Of a stretch of 64,000 bases of DNA, positions 17,560 through 25,238 are shown piece by piece. The stretch's first letter is position 1. Each line of letters opens with the position of its first letter. The notes below the pieces were generated by a model. It had not been told where the DNA came from. It made no database searches and saw nothing but the letters and a program-made list of their open reading frames with translations. The position numbers and the translations under genes were made by a program. Source of the stretch: VRUE01 sp963730315 (GTDB lineage: Bacteria; Actinomycetota; Thermoleophilia; Solirubrobacterales; 70-9); assembly GCA_963730315.1 (NCBI GenBank), contig CAVSRD010000007.1:124001-188000 (forward strand), in the 5' to 3' direction.

Positions 17560-18968
17560 GCCTCGCCCGTCTTCCTGAAAGGGAGTACGTCCCCGCCGTC
17601 CCCGCCAGACCCCTCCGCCCCCGGACGCGGGAGCCCGGCCGCGTCCATATCCGATGCCCGCGGTTGGGCGGGAGCGGGGGAGGCGGCGGGATTTGAAGTC
17701 AGCGCCCCGTACAGCTCGACCTGCTCGGCGATCGCCCTGCCGATCCGGCGAACGCCCTCGCGGATCTCCTCCTCTCCGACCCCGGAGAAGTTGAGCCGCA
17801 TCGAGTGGCGGCCGAGTCTCTCGTCGACGTAGGCGGCCTGGCCGGGGACGAAGGCGACGTCCTCGCGCAGCGCCTTCGCGAGCAGGTCGCTGGTGTCGAT
17901 GTAGTCGGGCAGGGTCGCCCAGATGAACAGGCCGCCCTGCGGCTCGGTCCAGGTCGCCTCGGCGGGGAAGTGCTCGCGCAGCGACTCGACCATCGTGTCG
18001 CGCCGCCGGCGGTAGATCTCGACCAGGCTGTCTACGTACTCGCGCCAGCGACCTTCGGCGAAGTACTCGCGGACGAAGTGCTGCGTGAGGGTCGAGGTGC
18101 AGAGGTCGGAGGCCTGCTTGCCGAGCACGATCTTCTCCATCACCGGCGGCGGGGCCACCGCCCAGCCCAGCCGGATCCCTGGCGAGAGGATCTTCGAGAG
18201 GGTGCCGACGTAGATCACGAAGTCGCCGCCGTCGAGCTGGTAGAGGGGCGGCAGCGGCTCGCCGGAGAAGCGCAGCAGGCCGTAGGGGTTGTCCTCGACC
18301 ACCACCAGCTCCCGCTGCCGCGCCAGCTCGACCAGGCGCTGGCGGCGCTCCAGCGAGAGCGTGACGCCCGCGGGGTTCTGGAAGCTCGGCACCGAGTAGA
18401 CGAATTTGGGCCTCCGGCCCTCGCGGTCGAGGCGCTCCAGCACCTCTTCCAGGTCCCCGACCCGCATCCCGTCCCCGTCGCACTCGATCTGCACCACCTC
18501 GGCCTGGTAGCTGCAGAAGACCGGCACCGCGCCGGGATAGGTGGGGGCCTCGCAAACGACCACGTCGCCGGGGTCGACCAGCGTCTTGCAGATCAGGTCG
18601 ATCGCCTGCTGGCCGCCAGTGGTGACGATCACGTCGTCGGGGTCCGGCAGCATCCCCTCGGCGCCCATCACCTCGAGGATGCAGTCGACCGTCTCGGCAA
18701 ACCCCTCGGTCGGTCCGTACTGCAGCGCGGCGGCCGCGGACTCCTGGGCGATCCGGGTCATCTGCGCGGCAAAGGTGCTCGCCGGGAAGGTCGAGGTGTC
18801 GGGCAGCCCGCCCGCAAGGGAGATCACCTCCGGCCGCGCGGTGATCGCCATCAGGTCGCGCATCGCCGAGGACCGCATCACGCCGGTCCGTTCGGCGAAC
18901 AGCCCCGCGTATCGCTCCAGATCGCGGGTCCGGGTGTGGGCGCGGCGCCGGTGGGGCGTCTCGGGCAT
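17556..18968 (-). CDS. PLP-dependent aminotransferase, class I/II (2-aminoadipate / aromatic type)
   Basis: A 470-residue fold-type I aminotransferase. The N-terminal segment FAERTGVMRSSAMRDLMAIT followed by ISLAGGLPDTSTFP is typical of the LysN/Aro8/MocR-catalytic subgroup. The PLP lysine is in YVGTLSKILSPGIRLGW, near residue 270. No helix-turn-helix domain is fused, so it is an enzyme and not a MocR regulator. The C-terminal 50 residues are low-complexity Pro/Gly/Ala. It overlaps ddl by 4 bp; with ddl downstream it could supply an amino acid for the cell wall, but the substrate cannot be read from the sequence. Confidence 0.9.
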   Translation of the reverse strand: MPETPHRRRAHTRTRDLERYAGLFAERTGVMRSSAMRDLMAITARPEVISLAGGLPDTSTFPASTFAAQMTRIAQESAAAALQYGPTEGFAETVDCILEVMGAEGMLPDPDDVIVTTGGQQAIDLICKTLVDPGDVVVCEAPTYPGAVPVFCSYQAEVVQIECDGDGMRVGDLEEVLERLDREGRRPKFVYSVPSFQNPAGVTLSLERRQRLVELARQRELVVVEDNPYGLLRFSGEPLPPLYQLDGGDFVIYVGTLSKILSPGIRLGWAVAPPPVMEKIVLGKQASDLCTSTLTQHFVREYFAEGRWREYVDSLVEIYRRRRDTMVESLREHFPAEATWTEPQGGLFIWATLPDYIDTSDLLAKALREDVAFVPGQAAYVDERLGRHSMRLNFSGVGEEEIREGVRRIGRAIAEQVELYGALTSNPAASPAPAQPRASDMDAAGLPRPGAEGSGGDGGDVLPFRKTGEA

Positions 18969-18978
18969 CCATGGAGTG

Positions 18979-18984
18979 TAGGTT
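18979..18984 (+). promoter_or_regulatory. -10-like element TAGGTT upstream of the 153-residue-frame membrane protein gene
   Basis: TAGGTT lies 7 nt from the GTG at 18992, with no Shine-Dalgarno site. It sits in the 23-bp divergent gap after the aminotransferase start and supports the GTG as a leaderless start. Confidence 0.35.
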
Positions 18985-18991
18985 TTCTGTC

Positions 18992-19432
18992 GTGAGCTTC
19001 CTAGAAGGAGCCGGACTCGAGCTCGGCATCGGCATCGCGATCGGCATGCTGGCGGGCACCACGGGGACGCGCGGATCGGCGCGCGGCCGGATGACCCTGC
19101 TCGCCGCAGCGATCGGTCTCGTGGTCGGATTCCTGCTCGCGGGGGCCGCCGACATCAGCAACGCGCTCGGGGCGCTGTTCAGCCTCGCCGGGGCGGTCGT
19201 CGCCTGCCTGGTGATCAGCGACGTGGTCAGCGGCGCCGGCCGCCGCCAGGAGGGCGCCGGCGGCGCCGGCGCGCTCGGCTTCCTGGTCTCGCTCGCCGCC
19301 CTGGTCGTCGTCGCCGCTGCGCTGCTGCTCCCCGTCCTCACCTTGCTGGTCGTGCTCGCGCTCGCTTGGCTCGGCGCCGCCCGCCATCGCCGCGCACAGC
19401 GCAAGCACGAAGGCCTGCGCGTGCTGCGCTAG
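18992..19432 (+). CDS. Small polytopic membrane protein, unknown
   Basis: About 146 residues with four to five hydrophobic segments: GLELGIGIAIGMLAG, LLAAAIGLVVGFLLAGA, LFSLAGAVVACLVISDVV and a long C-terminal LVVVAAALLLPVLTLLVVLA stretch. A basic tail follows (RHRRAQRKHEGLRVLR). I chose GTG 18992 rather than ATG 18971, because the latter would leave 2 bp to the divergent aminotransferase start and the GTG has a -10-like motif at leaderless distance. I do not recognise the family. It lies 30 bp before the phosphodiesterase gene and may be cotranscribed. Confidence 0.7.
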   Translation: MSFLEGAGLELGIGIAIGMLAGTTGTRGSARGRMTLLAAAIGLVVGFLLAGAADISNALGALFSLAGAVVACLVISDVVSGAGRRQEGAGGAGALGFLVSLAALVVVAAALLLPVLTLLVVLALAWLGAARHRRAQRKHEGLRVLR

Positions 19433-19462
19433 CAGAGCGCCGAGCGTCATCATCCGGGGCCG

Positions 19463-20998
19463 ATGCCCCCGAAGGCAGGCGCCAAGAAGCTGGTCCTCAC
19501 CTACGTCGACTCGCTCCGCACCGACATGCTCGAGCGCGCGGTCGGGGACGGGCGCGCACCGACCTTCGGAGCGTTGCTGGAGCGCGGCGTGCTCGTCCCC
19601 GACTGCGTCTCGAGCTTCCCCTCGGTGACGCCGGTGGCCTGCGCCGAGATGGTCACCGGGGTCGCCGCCGAGCGCCACTGGATCAGTGGCATGAACTGGT
19701 ACCACCGGCTCGAGCGACGCTACGTCGAGTACGGCTCCTCGCTCGATGCGACCCGAACGGTCGGCGTCTTCCGGGCGCTCTACGACCTCGTCTACAACAT
19801 GAACCTCGCCCACCTGAGCCCCGAGGTCGAGACGCTGTTCGAGCGGCTGGACGACGTCGGGGTGCGGACCGCCTGCACGCCGTTCCTGATCTACCGCGGC
19901 CGCCACCGCCACGAGGTTTCGCTCGAGGGGCTGCTGAGGCGGGCCGTGGAGACGACGCGCCTCAAGTTTCGCCACCACACTTGGGGACCCTCCGAGCTGT
20001 TCTACGGCGACCTCTACGCGAGCCGAGAGGTGCCCTGCAAGTCGACTTCGATCCCCGGCAACCGCGACGGCTACTCGGCCTGCTGCGCGGCGGAGCTGGA
20101 GCGAACCGGCGGCTACGACTTCCTCCTCCTCTCGCTGCCCGACAACGACAACTTCTCGCACCGCTACGGCCCCGACGCCAGCGTCGAGTCGATCGCCCGG
20201 GCCGACCACTGCCTCGCGAAGCTGGTCGAGGCGGGCGGCGGGCAGGAAAAGTTCCTCGCCGAGCACGCCGTGATCCTGCTCTCCGACCACGCCCAGACGC
20301 CGGTCAGCCGCGGCCTTCCGCTGGCCGAGCTGCTGGGCCGCGACTGGGGCGTGCTGGAGCCCTCGGAGGACCGGCCCGAGCGGGCGCAGCTCGCGGTCAG
20401 CCCGACCGGCCGCGCCGCCCACGTCTACCTGCTGCCGGGAGAGGGGCCGCGGGCCCGTGCGGACGAGGTCGGAGAGCGCCTCGCCGAGACGGAAGGCATC
20501 GACCTGGTCTGCTGGCTCGAGGACGGCGACGGCGAGCCGCTGGTCCGCCGCGACGTGGGCCTGCCGCCCGGGGCGGGAGCGACCGCCGTGGTCGAGCGGC
20601 GCGGGCGACGGCTGCGCTTCCGCCCCGGTCGCGAGGTCGCCGACCTGCGCGGACGCCGCTGGGACGTCGACGGCGATCTCGAGGCGCTGCTGGCGATCGT
20701 CGAGGACGGCCGCCTGATCAGCGAGGAGTACCCCGACCCGCTCGCCCGGGTCCACGCGGCCCTGACCGCGCCCAACGCCGGCGATTTCGTCCTCTCGCTG
20801 CTACCCGGCTACGAGGCGGTCGACTGGGGCGGCGTCAGCCACGCCGGGGGCGGCAGCCACGGCGCCCTGCATCGCGGCGACTCGCTCGGTCCGCTGCTCT
20901 TCGTCGGCTGCGGGCCCGATCGTCCCGATGAGCGCGACCAGTGGGCGCTGCGCGACGTGGCGCCGATCGTCCTCGAGCACTTCGGTGCGGGTTCGTGA
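19463..20998 (+). CDS. Type I phosphodiesterase / alkaline phosphatase superfamily protein
   Basis: A 511-residue metal-dependent phosphoesterase of the nucleotide pyrophosphatase/phosphodiesterase type. The metal and nucleophile sites are visible: the first Asp in LTYVDSLRTD, the Thr nucleophile in SFPSVTPVACAEMVTG, the paired Asp in LPDNDNFSHRYGPD, and LLSDHAQTPV with Asp-His. The C-terminal HAGGGSHGALHRGDSLGPLL supplies the last His. There is no signal peptide or membrane anchor, so it is probably cytoplasmic or a soluble envelope enzyme. Its stop overlaps the next gene's GTG, linking it to a glycosyltransferase-like membrane protein; together they may act on a lipid-linked sugar or phosphate. 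The substrate is unknown. Confidence 0.85.
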   Translation: MPPKAGAKKLVLTYVDSLRTDMLERAVGDGRAPTFGALLERGVLVPDCVSSFPSVTPVACAEMVTGVAAERHWISGMNWYHRLERRYVEYGSSLDATRTVGVFRALYDLVYNMNLAHLSPEVETLFERLDDVGVRTACTPFLIYRGRHRHEVSLEGLLRRAVETTRLKFRHHTWGPSELFYGDLYASREVPCKSTSIPGNRDGYSACCAAELERTGGYDFLLLSLPDNDNFSHRYGPDASVESIARADHCLAKLVEAGGGQEKFLAEHAVILLSDHAQTPVSRGLPLAELLGRDWGVLEPSEDRPERAQLAVSPTGRAAHVYLLPGEGPRARADEVGERLAETEGIDLVCWLEDGDGEPLVRRDVGLPPGAGATAVVERRGRRLRFRPGREVADLRGRRWDVDGDLEALLAIVEDGRLISEEYPDPLARVHAALTAPNAGDFVLSLLPGYEAVDWGGVSHAGGGSHGALHRGDSLGPLLFVGCGPDRPDERDQWALRDVAPIVLEHFGAGS

Positions 20999-22620
20999 AG
21001 AGGGGTCGAGGCTGCCCCCGGCTCCTCGCCCCGGCTGTTGTCCTCGCCCTGCTGATCGCCCCGCCGGCGCAGGCTGCAGGCGTGAGCGAACAGCAGGCAG
21101 TTCGAGTCGCCGAGCGCGACTCGAAGGTGGCCAAGGAGCGGCGGGAGAACGGCGGGCTCACGCACAGCGCTTCGATGGTCGAAGGGCACTGGGAGGTGGC
21201 GTACTTCGCCGGCGACGAGGAGGTCGCGCTGGTGCTGGTCGACCCGGCTTCGGGCCGCGTGACCGAGTCGTGGACCGGCTACCAGGTCGCCTGGAAGATG
21301 GCCCGAGGCTACTCCGGCGCGTTCGGGCACAAGCTGAACGCGCCATACGTCTTCCTGCCGCTCTGCGCGCTGTTCCTGCTCGGCCTCGTCGACTGGCGGC
21401 GGCCGTGGCGCGTGGCGACGCTCGACCTGCTGGTCCTGCTCGGCTTCGGGATCTCCAACCTCTTCTTCAACCGGGCGGAGATCGGCGTCTCGGTGCCGTT
21501 GCAGTACCCGGTCCTGGCCTACCTGCTGGTCCGGGCGCTGTGGATCGGAGTGCGTGGGAGGGGGGAGGGGATCCGGCCCACCTGGCCGGCCACCTGGCTG
21601 CTCGTCACCGCCCTCTTCCTGGTCGGCGTCCGAGCCGGGCTCAACCTCGCCGACTCCGGCGTGATCGACGTCGGCTACGCGGGGGTGGTGGGCGCCGACC
21701 GGGTAGCCCACGGCGAGTCGCTGTACGGCAACTTCCCCGAAGACGTCTCTGAGGGGGACACCTACGGCCCGGCCAACTACCTCGCCTACGTCCCCTTCGA
21801 GGCGGTCTGGCCCTGGTCCGGCAGCTGGAACGACCTCCCCGCCGCTCACGCCGCCGCGGTCGTCTTCGACCTGGCGACCTTCGCTCTGCTGATCTGGCTC
21901 GGCCTCCGCATCCGCCCTGGGCCCGGGGGCCGCAAGCTCGCCGCGACCCTCGCCTTCGGCTGGGCCGCCTACCCCTACACGGCCTACGCGCTGCAGTCCA
22001 ACTCCAACGACACGCTGGTCGCAGCGCTCCTCGTCGCCGTCCTGCTGGCGCTCACCCGACCGGCCCTGCGCGGCGCCCTGTCGGCCCTGGCAGCGCTGAC
22101 CAAGTTCGCGCCGCTGGTTCTCGTGCCGATGCTGGCCACCTACCGCGCGACGGGGCGCGCGGTCGGAAGGTTCGTCCTGGCCTTCGGGGCCACGGCCGCG
22201 CTGCTGCTGCTTTGGCCGGCGATCGACCCCGGCCTGCACAGCTTCTGGGACCGCACGATCGCCTACCAGTCGGGCCGCGACTCCCCGTTCAGCATCTGGG
22301 GCCAGGTCCCGGGCCTGGAGCCCCTGCGCATCGCCCTCCTGGTCGGCACCGGGCTTCTCGCCGCCGCCGTCGCCATCTGGCCGAAGCGCAAGTCGCTGGT
22401 CCAAATGGCCGCCTTATCGGCAGCCCTGCTGATCGCCCTCCAGCTGACCGCCCAGCACTGGTTCTACCTCTACATCGTCTGGTTCTACCCGCTGCTCCTG
22501 GTTGCGCTGTCGTCAGTGGAGGGAGGGTCAGATGCCGGACCCTCCCACACGGCTACGAACCTGCGGCAGGAGCAGGCACCATCACCTGCTCGATCGACTC
22601 GGCCAGCCCCCCGTCGTTGA
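20995..22620 (+). CDS. PepSY-like / GT87-type glycosyltransferase-like membrane protein
   Basis: The GTG at 20995 overlaps the preceding stop (GTGA). The 541-residue protein has a signal peptide (LLAPAVVLALLIAPPAQA). Next is a soluble domain of about 85 residues ending WEVAYFAGDEEVALVLVD, which looks like a PepSY repeat. Then come about ten hydrophobic helices. The membrane part contains an acidic lumenal loop (YGNFPEDVSEGDTYGPANY) and an arrangement that recall polyprenyl-phosphate-dependent GT-C transferases of the GT87/DUF2029 group. The last 68 bp overlap the convergent phosphoesterase gene. The function is inferred from topology only; donor and acceptor are unknown. Confidence 0.72.
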   Translation: MKRGRGCPRLLAPAVVLALLIAPPAQAAGVSEQQAVRVAERDSKVAKERRENGGLTHSASMVEGHWEVAYFAGDEEVALVLVDPASGRVTESWTGYQVAWKMARGYSGAFGHKLNAPYVFLPLCALFLLGLVDWRRPWRVATLDLLVLLGFGISNLFFNRAEIGVSVPLQYPVLAYLLVRALWIGVRGRGEGIRPTWPATWLLVTALFLVGVRAGLNLADSGVIDVGYAGVVGADRVAHGESLYGNFPEDVSEGDTYGPANYLAYVPFEAVWPWSGSWNDLPAAHAAAVVFDLATFALLIWLGLRIRPGPGGRKLAATLAFGWAAYPYTAYALQSNSNDTLVAALLVAVLLALTRPALRGALSALAALTKFAPLVLVPMLATYRATGRAVGRFVLAFGATAALLLLWPAIDPGLHSFWDRTIAYQSGRDSPFSIWGQVPGLEPLRIALLVGTGLLAAAVAIWPKRKSLVQMAALSAALLIALQLTAQHWFYLYIVWFYPLLLVALSSVEGGSDAGPSHTATNLRQEQAPSPARSTRPAPRR

Positions 22621-23335
22621 CCTCGACCGCCGCCCCCATCACCCAGACGTCGTCGTCCGCGGTATCGAACTTGACCGGCATCTGGGTGATCATCGCCTCC
22701 AGCACCTGCTCCGGCTTGACCCCGAGCACGCTGGTCCGGGAGCCGGTCATGCCGACGTCGGAGATGTAGGCGGTGCCGTGGGGCAGGACGCGGGCATCGG
22801 CGGTCGGCACGTGCGTATGGGTGCCGAAGACGGCGGCGACGCGGCCGTCGAGGTGCCAGCCCATCGCGACCTTCTCGCTGGTCACCTCGGCGTGGAAATC
22901 GACGACGATGCAGTCCGCCTCGATTCGCTCGAGGATGCTGTCGACCTCGTGGAAGGGCGAGCGGGCCACTTTCAGCCCGACCGCGCCGCTGAGGTTGATC
23001 ACCCCGACCCGCATCCCGCCCGCCTCGACCACCAGGTAGCCGCGTCCGGGGTTGGCGTGCGGGTAGTTGGCCGGGCGCACCACCCGCTCGTCGCGGTCGA
23101 GGAAGTCGTAGGCCTCGCGGTGGCGGTAGACGTGGTTGCCGGTGGTGATCACGTCGACGCCGGCGTCGAACAGCGCCTTCGCGGTCTTCTCGGTGATGCC
23201 GATCCCGCCCGCCGAGTTCTCGCCGTTGACGATGGTCAGGTCCGGGCTGTGCCGCTCGCGCAGCGCCGGCATCGTCGCTTTCAGGCCGCGACGACCGGGT
23301 CCGCCGACCACGTCGCCGATGAACAGGATCTTCAT
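22553..23335 (-). CDS. YmdB-type metallophosphoesterase (TIGR00282 family)
   Basis: A 260-residue calcineurin-like phosphoesterase. Metal ligands lie in KILFIGDVVGGPGRRGL, IVNGENSAGG, VITTGNHVYRHRE, VDFHAEVTSEKVAMG and FGTHTHVPTADARVLP, all in the order of the YmdB family, and YISDVGMTG is the family signature. Bacillus YmdB hydrolyses 2',3'-cyclic nucleotides and affects RNA decay and biofilm choice; the activity here is inferred. I chose ATG 23335 because the family begins MKILFIGDVVG; the frame stays open a further 96 bp without homologous look. It converges with the GT-like gene. Confidence 0.92.
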   Translation of the reverse strand: MKILFIGDVVGGPGRRGLKATMPALRERHSPDLTIVNGENSAGGIGITEKTAKALFDAGVDVITTGNHVYRHREAYDFLDRDERVVRPANYPHANPGRGYLVVEAGGMRVGVINLSGAVGLKVARSPFHEVDSILERIEADCIVVDFHAEVTSEKVAMGWHLDGRVAAVFGTHTHVPTADARVLPHGTAYISDVGMTGSRTSVLGVKPEQVLEAMITQMPVKFDTADDDVWVMGAAVEVNDGGLAESIEQVMVPAPAAGS

Positions 23336-23429
23336 GGGGACGGACCCTATCCCCGATACTTGCACCTTGAGGTCGTAGCTGCTCTCGCTATGCGGGAGCA
23401 ACGACGACATCGACGGGTGGAGAGAGGCC

Positions 23430-24119
23430 ATGGAGGAGCAGAGCGAGGTCGTGCGGCGGGCGCTGGGCTACCCCTACGCGATCCCAAGGCGCTCCTTCGT
23501 CCAGATCGGCGCGCGAACCCTGGCGCCGGGCGATGTCGACGTCGACCTCTCGGATCGGGTCGCCCTGCTCGCCTACGGCGCCAACGCGGCGCCCGAGGCG
23601 CTGGCCCGCAAGCTCGCCGGCAACAGCGATCCGGTCCCCATCCTGCGCGCCACGATCGAGGACTACGACGTCGCCTACTCGGCTCACATCTCCGCCTACG
23701 GCTCGGTGCCGGCGACGCTCCTCCGCAGCCCGGGGACCGAGGCGGCCGTCTTCGTCGTCCACCTCACGGCCGAGCAGCTCGGCCTGATCTCGGCGACCGA
23801 GCCGAACTACGAGCTGGCCGAACTGCCCGCCGACGTCTGCCGCTTCGAGGACGGCCGCTACCCCGACGCGCTCTCCGCCTTCGCGAGCCGCCACGGCTGC
23901 CTGCTGGTCGGCGACTCCGCGGTCGCCCTCTCGGGGGTCGCGGCGCGAGGCAGGACGCTCCCCGCGATGAGCCAGCGCGAAGTGCTGGAACGGGTGCGCG
24001 ACGGCCACTGTCCGGAGCGCACCCTGAGCCGGTTCATCGAGGAGTGCGTTGCCGATCCGGGCCTGGCTCGCCGCTGCACGGAGGCGTTGAGACGAAAGGC
24101 GCAGACGCCCTTGCGCTAA
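23430..24119 (+). CDS. Unknown protein, possibly gamma-glutamylcyclotransferase-like fold
   Basis: A 229-residue soluble protein. The segment VALLAYGANAAPEALARKL resembles the YGSN signature of gamma-glutamylcyclotransferase-like folds. The following VAYSAHISAYGSVPATLLRSPGTE with AVFVVHLTAEQLGLI also matches their strand order (GxxATLxxxPG...VxGxxxxL). The catalytic Glu cannot be placed with confidence. No membrane segment or signal peptide is seen. It is divergent from the phosphoesterase gene with a 94-bp gap and is followed 30 bp later by a Vps62-like gene. The assignment is tentative. Confidence 0.7.
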   Translation: MEEQSEVVRRALGYPYAIPRRSFVQIGARTLAPGDVDVDLSDRVALLAYGANAAPEALARKLAGNSDPVPILRATIEDYDVAYSAHISAYGSVPATLLRSPGTEAAVFVVHLTAEQLGLISATEPNYELAELPADVCRFEDGRYPDALSAFASRHGCLLVGDSAVALSGVAARGRTLPAMSQREVLERVRDGHCPERTLSRFIEECVADPGLARRCTEALRRKAQTPLR

Positions 24120-24140
24120 CAGTGTTAGATCGCTTAGATT
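24111..24140 (+). promoter_or_regulatory. Promoter with a 13-bp palindrome in its spacer
   Basis: TTGCGC (24111-24116) and TAGATT (24135-24140) are separated by 18 nt. The -10 lies 9 nt from the ATG at 24150, with no Shine-Dalgarno site. The perfect palindrome CTAACAGTGTTAG (24116-24128) fills the spacer, where a dimeric repressor would block polymerase. It also contains the stop codon of the previous gene. The regulator is unknown. Confidence 0.45.
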
Positions 24141-24149
24141 GGCTGAACC

Positions 24150-24863
24150 ATGCCCCTGGGGGACGGCCAGAGTCCACTCTTCGTCGTCGATTCGCGGGAG
24201 GAGTTCAAACCACTCGCGGTGGAGAGCATCGAGGCGCTCGACGCGAAGCTCGTCAAGCCGGACGGGAGCGACGGCGGACCGGTCGCGCTGGACGCGCTGC
24301 CGGGCGACGGCGGGCGGATGAACCTCCCTCCCCACCCGCTGAGCTACGAGGGGCGGATGCAGGCGGAGTTCGGCAAGGTCGGCTACCGGCGCACGGTCCG
24401 CGGCGGCGGGCTCGACTGGGTCCAGCACTGGCTCTGGTACCTGTACAACCCGAAGAAGGTGCTGGTCACCGGCAACCACGAGGGCGACTGGGAGTTCGTC
24501 CAGGTCGGCTACGCGGGCGAGCAGCCGGTCTGCATGACCGCCTCCCAGCACCACTCGGGCGGCTCGCGGATGTGGTGGGAGGTGGAGTTGCGCGACGGCC
24601 GCCCGGTGGTCTACGTCGCGCTCGGCTCGCACGCCAACTACTTCGCGACGGTCGACCAGCTCCCCGAGATCGGCGACGAGGGGGACGGCAATGGCGAGGT
24701 GCTGGACTCAGTCCAGTGGCGCGAGTTCGGCCCCTGGGCGACCTGGCCGGGGCGGTGGGGGAACTCGACCGGCGAGGGCCGCTCGCCCCAGTCCCCCGGC
24801 AGCCAGGGCGAGCGCTGGTCGGCTCCCCATCGCTACCACTCGAAGGCCGACCATCAACGCTGA
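24150..24863 (+). CDS. Vps62-like (DUF946-type) protein
   Basis: A 237-residue protein with the HEGDWE motif (VTGNHEGDWEFVQVGYAG, about residue 110), then CMTASQHHSGGSRMWWEVE and VVYVALGSHANYF. This order of HxGDWE, HHSG and GSHANY is that of the Vps62/plant DUF946 group, seen sporadically in bacteria. Its biochemical function is unknown. There is no signal peptide or membrane span. The promoter in front carries an operator-like palindrome, which suggests conditional expression. Confidence 0.72.
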   Translation: MPLGDGQSPLFVVDSREEFKPLAVESIEALDAKLVKPDGSDGGPVALDALPGDGGRMNLPPHPLSYEGRMQAEFGKVGYRRTVRGGGLDWVQHWLWYLYNPKKVLVTGNHEGDWEFVQVGYAGEQPVCMTASQHHSGGSRMWWEVELRDGRPVVYVALGSHANYFATVDQLPEIGDEGDGNGEVLDSVQWREFGPWATWPGRWGNSTGEGRSPQSPGSQGERWSAPHRYHSKADHQR

Positions 24864-25007
24864 TCCCAAGCAGCCGCTCCGGCTGACTCACGGCAACACC
24901 GCCAAACAACGGGCCAGGGGCCACCGCGCCCGACGTGTCTTCCACGGCACGCTCGCCGGCGAGCTGAACGACCGCGGAGCGGCTACGAGATAGACGGTGT
25001 CGGAACA

Positions 25008-25238
25008 GTGGACGACCACCGAGAAGGGTCGAAAGCTGCACCGCCCGCGCACCTCGGCCTCGGCTTCTTCCCGTGGTGGGTCTATGCAGCGGCGTCGATC
25101 GTGGCCGCAACGATCTACTTCGGCGCCGTCCTCCCCAAGTACCGCGCCTGGCACACGAACGACCCCAAACGGTGTAAGGACGAGTGGAGAGAGCGAGGCA
25201 GGGAGGCCCTACCGGCGTCGGCAAGGCCGAGCATCTAG
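25008..25238 (+). CDS. Small single-span membrane protein, unknown
   Basis: A possible 76-residue protein from GTG 25008 with one hydrophobic segment (WWVYAAASIVAATIYFGAVL) followed by a charged tail. No homology is recognised. Its 3' end overlaps the stop of the convergent ABC permease gene by 4 bp. Amino-acid composition and the clean membrane span argue for a real gene, but no good ribosome-binding site is present. Confidence 0.45.
   Translation: MDDHREGSKAAPPAHLGLGFFPWWVYAAASIVAATIYFGAVLPKYRAWHTNDPKRCKDEWRERGREALPASARPSI

Noticed and set aside
17560..19404. An N-terminal extension of ddl through the aminotransferase gene
   Set aside because: The ligase family begins at MKVAVLKGG (17559) and the upstream part overlaps a real gene in another frame.
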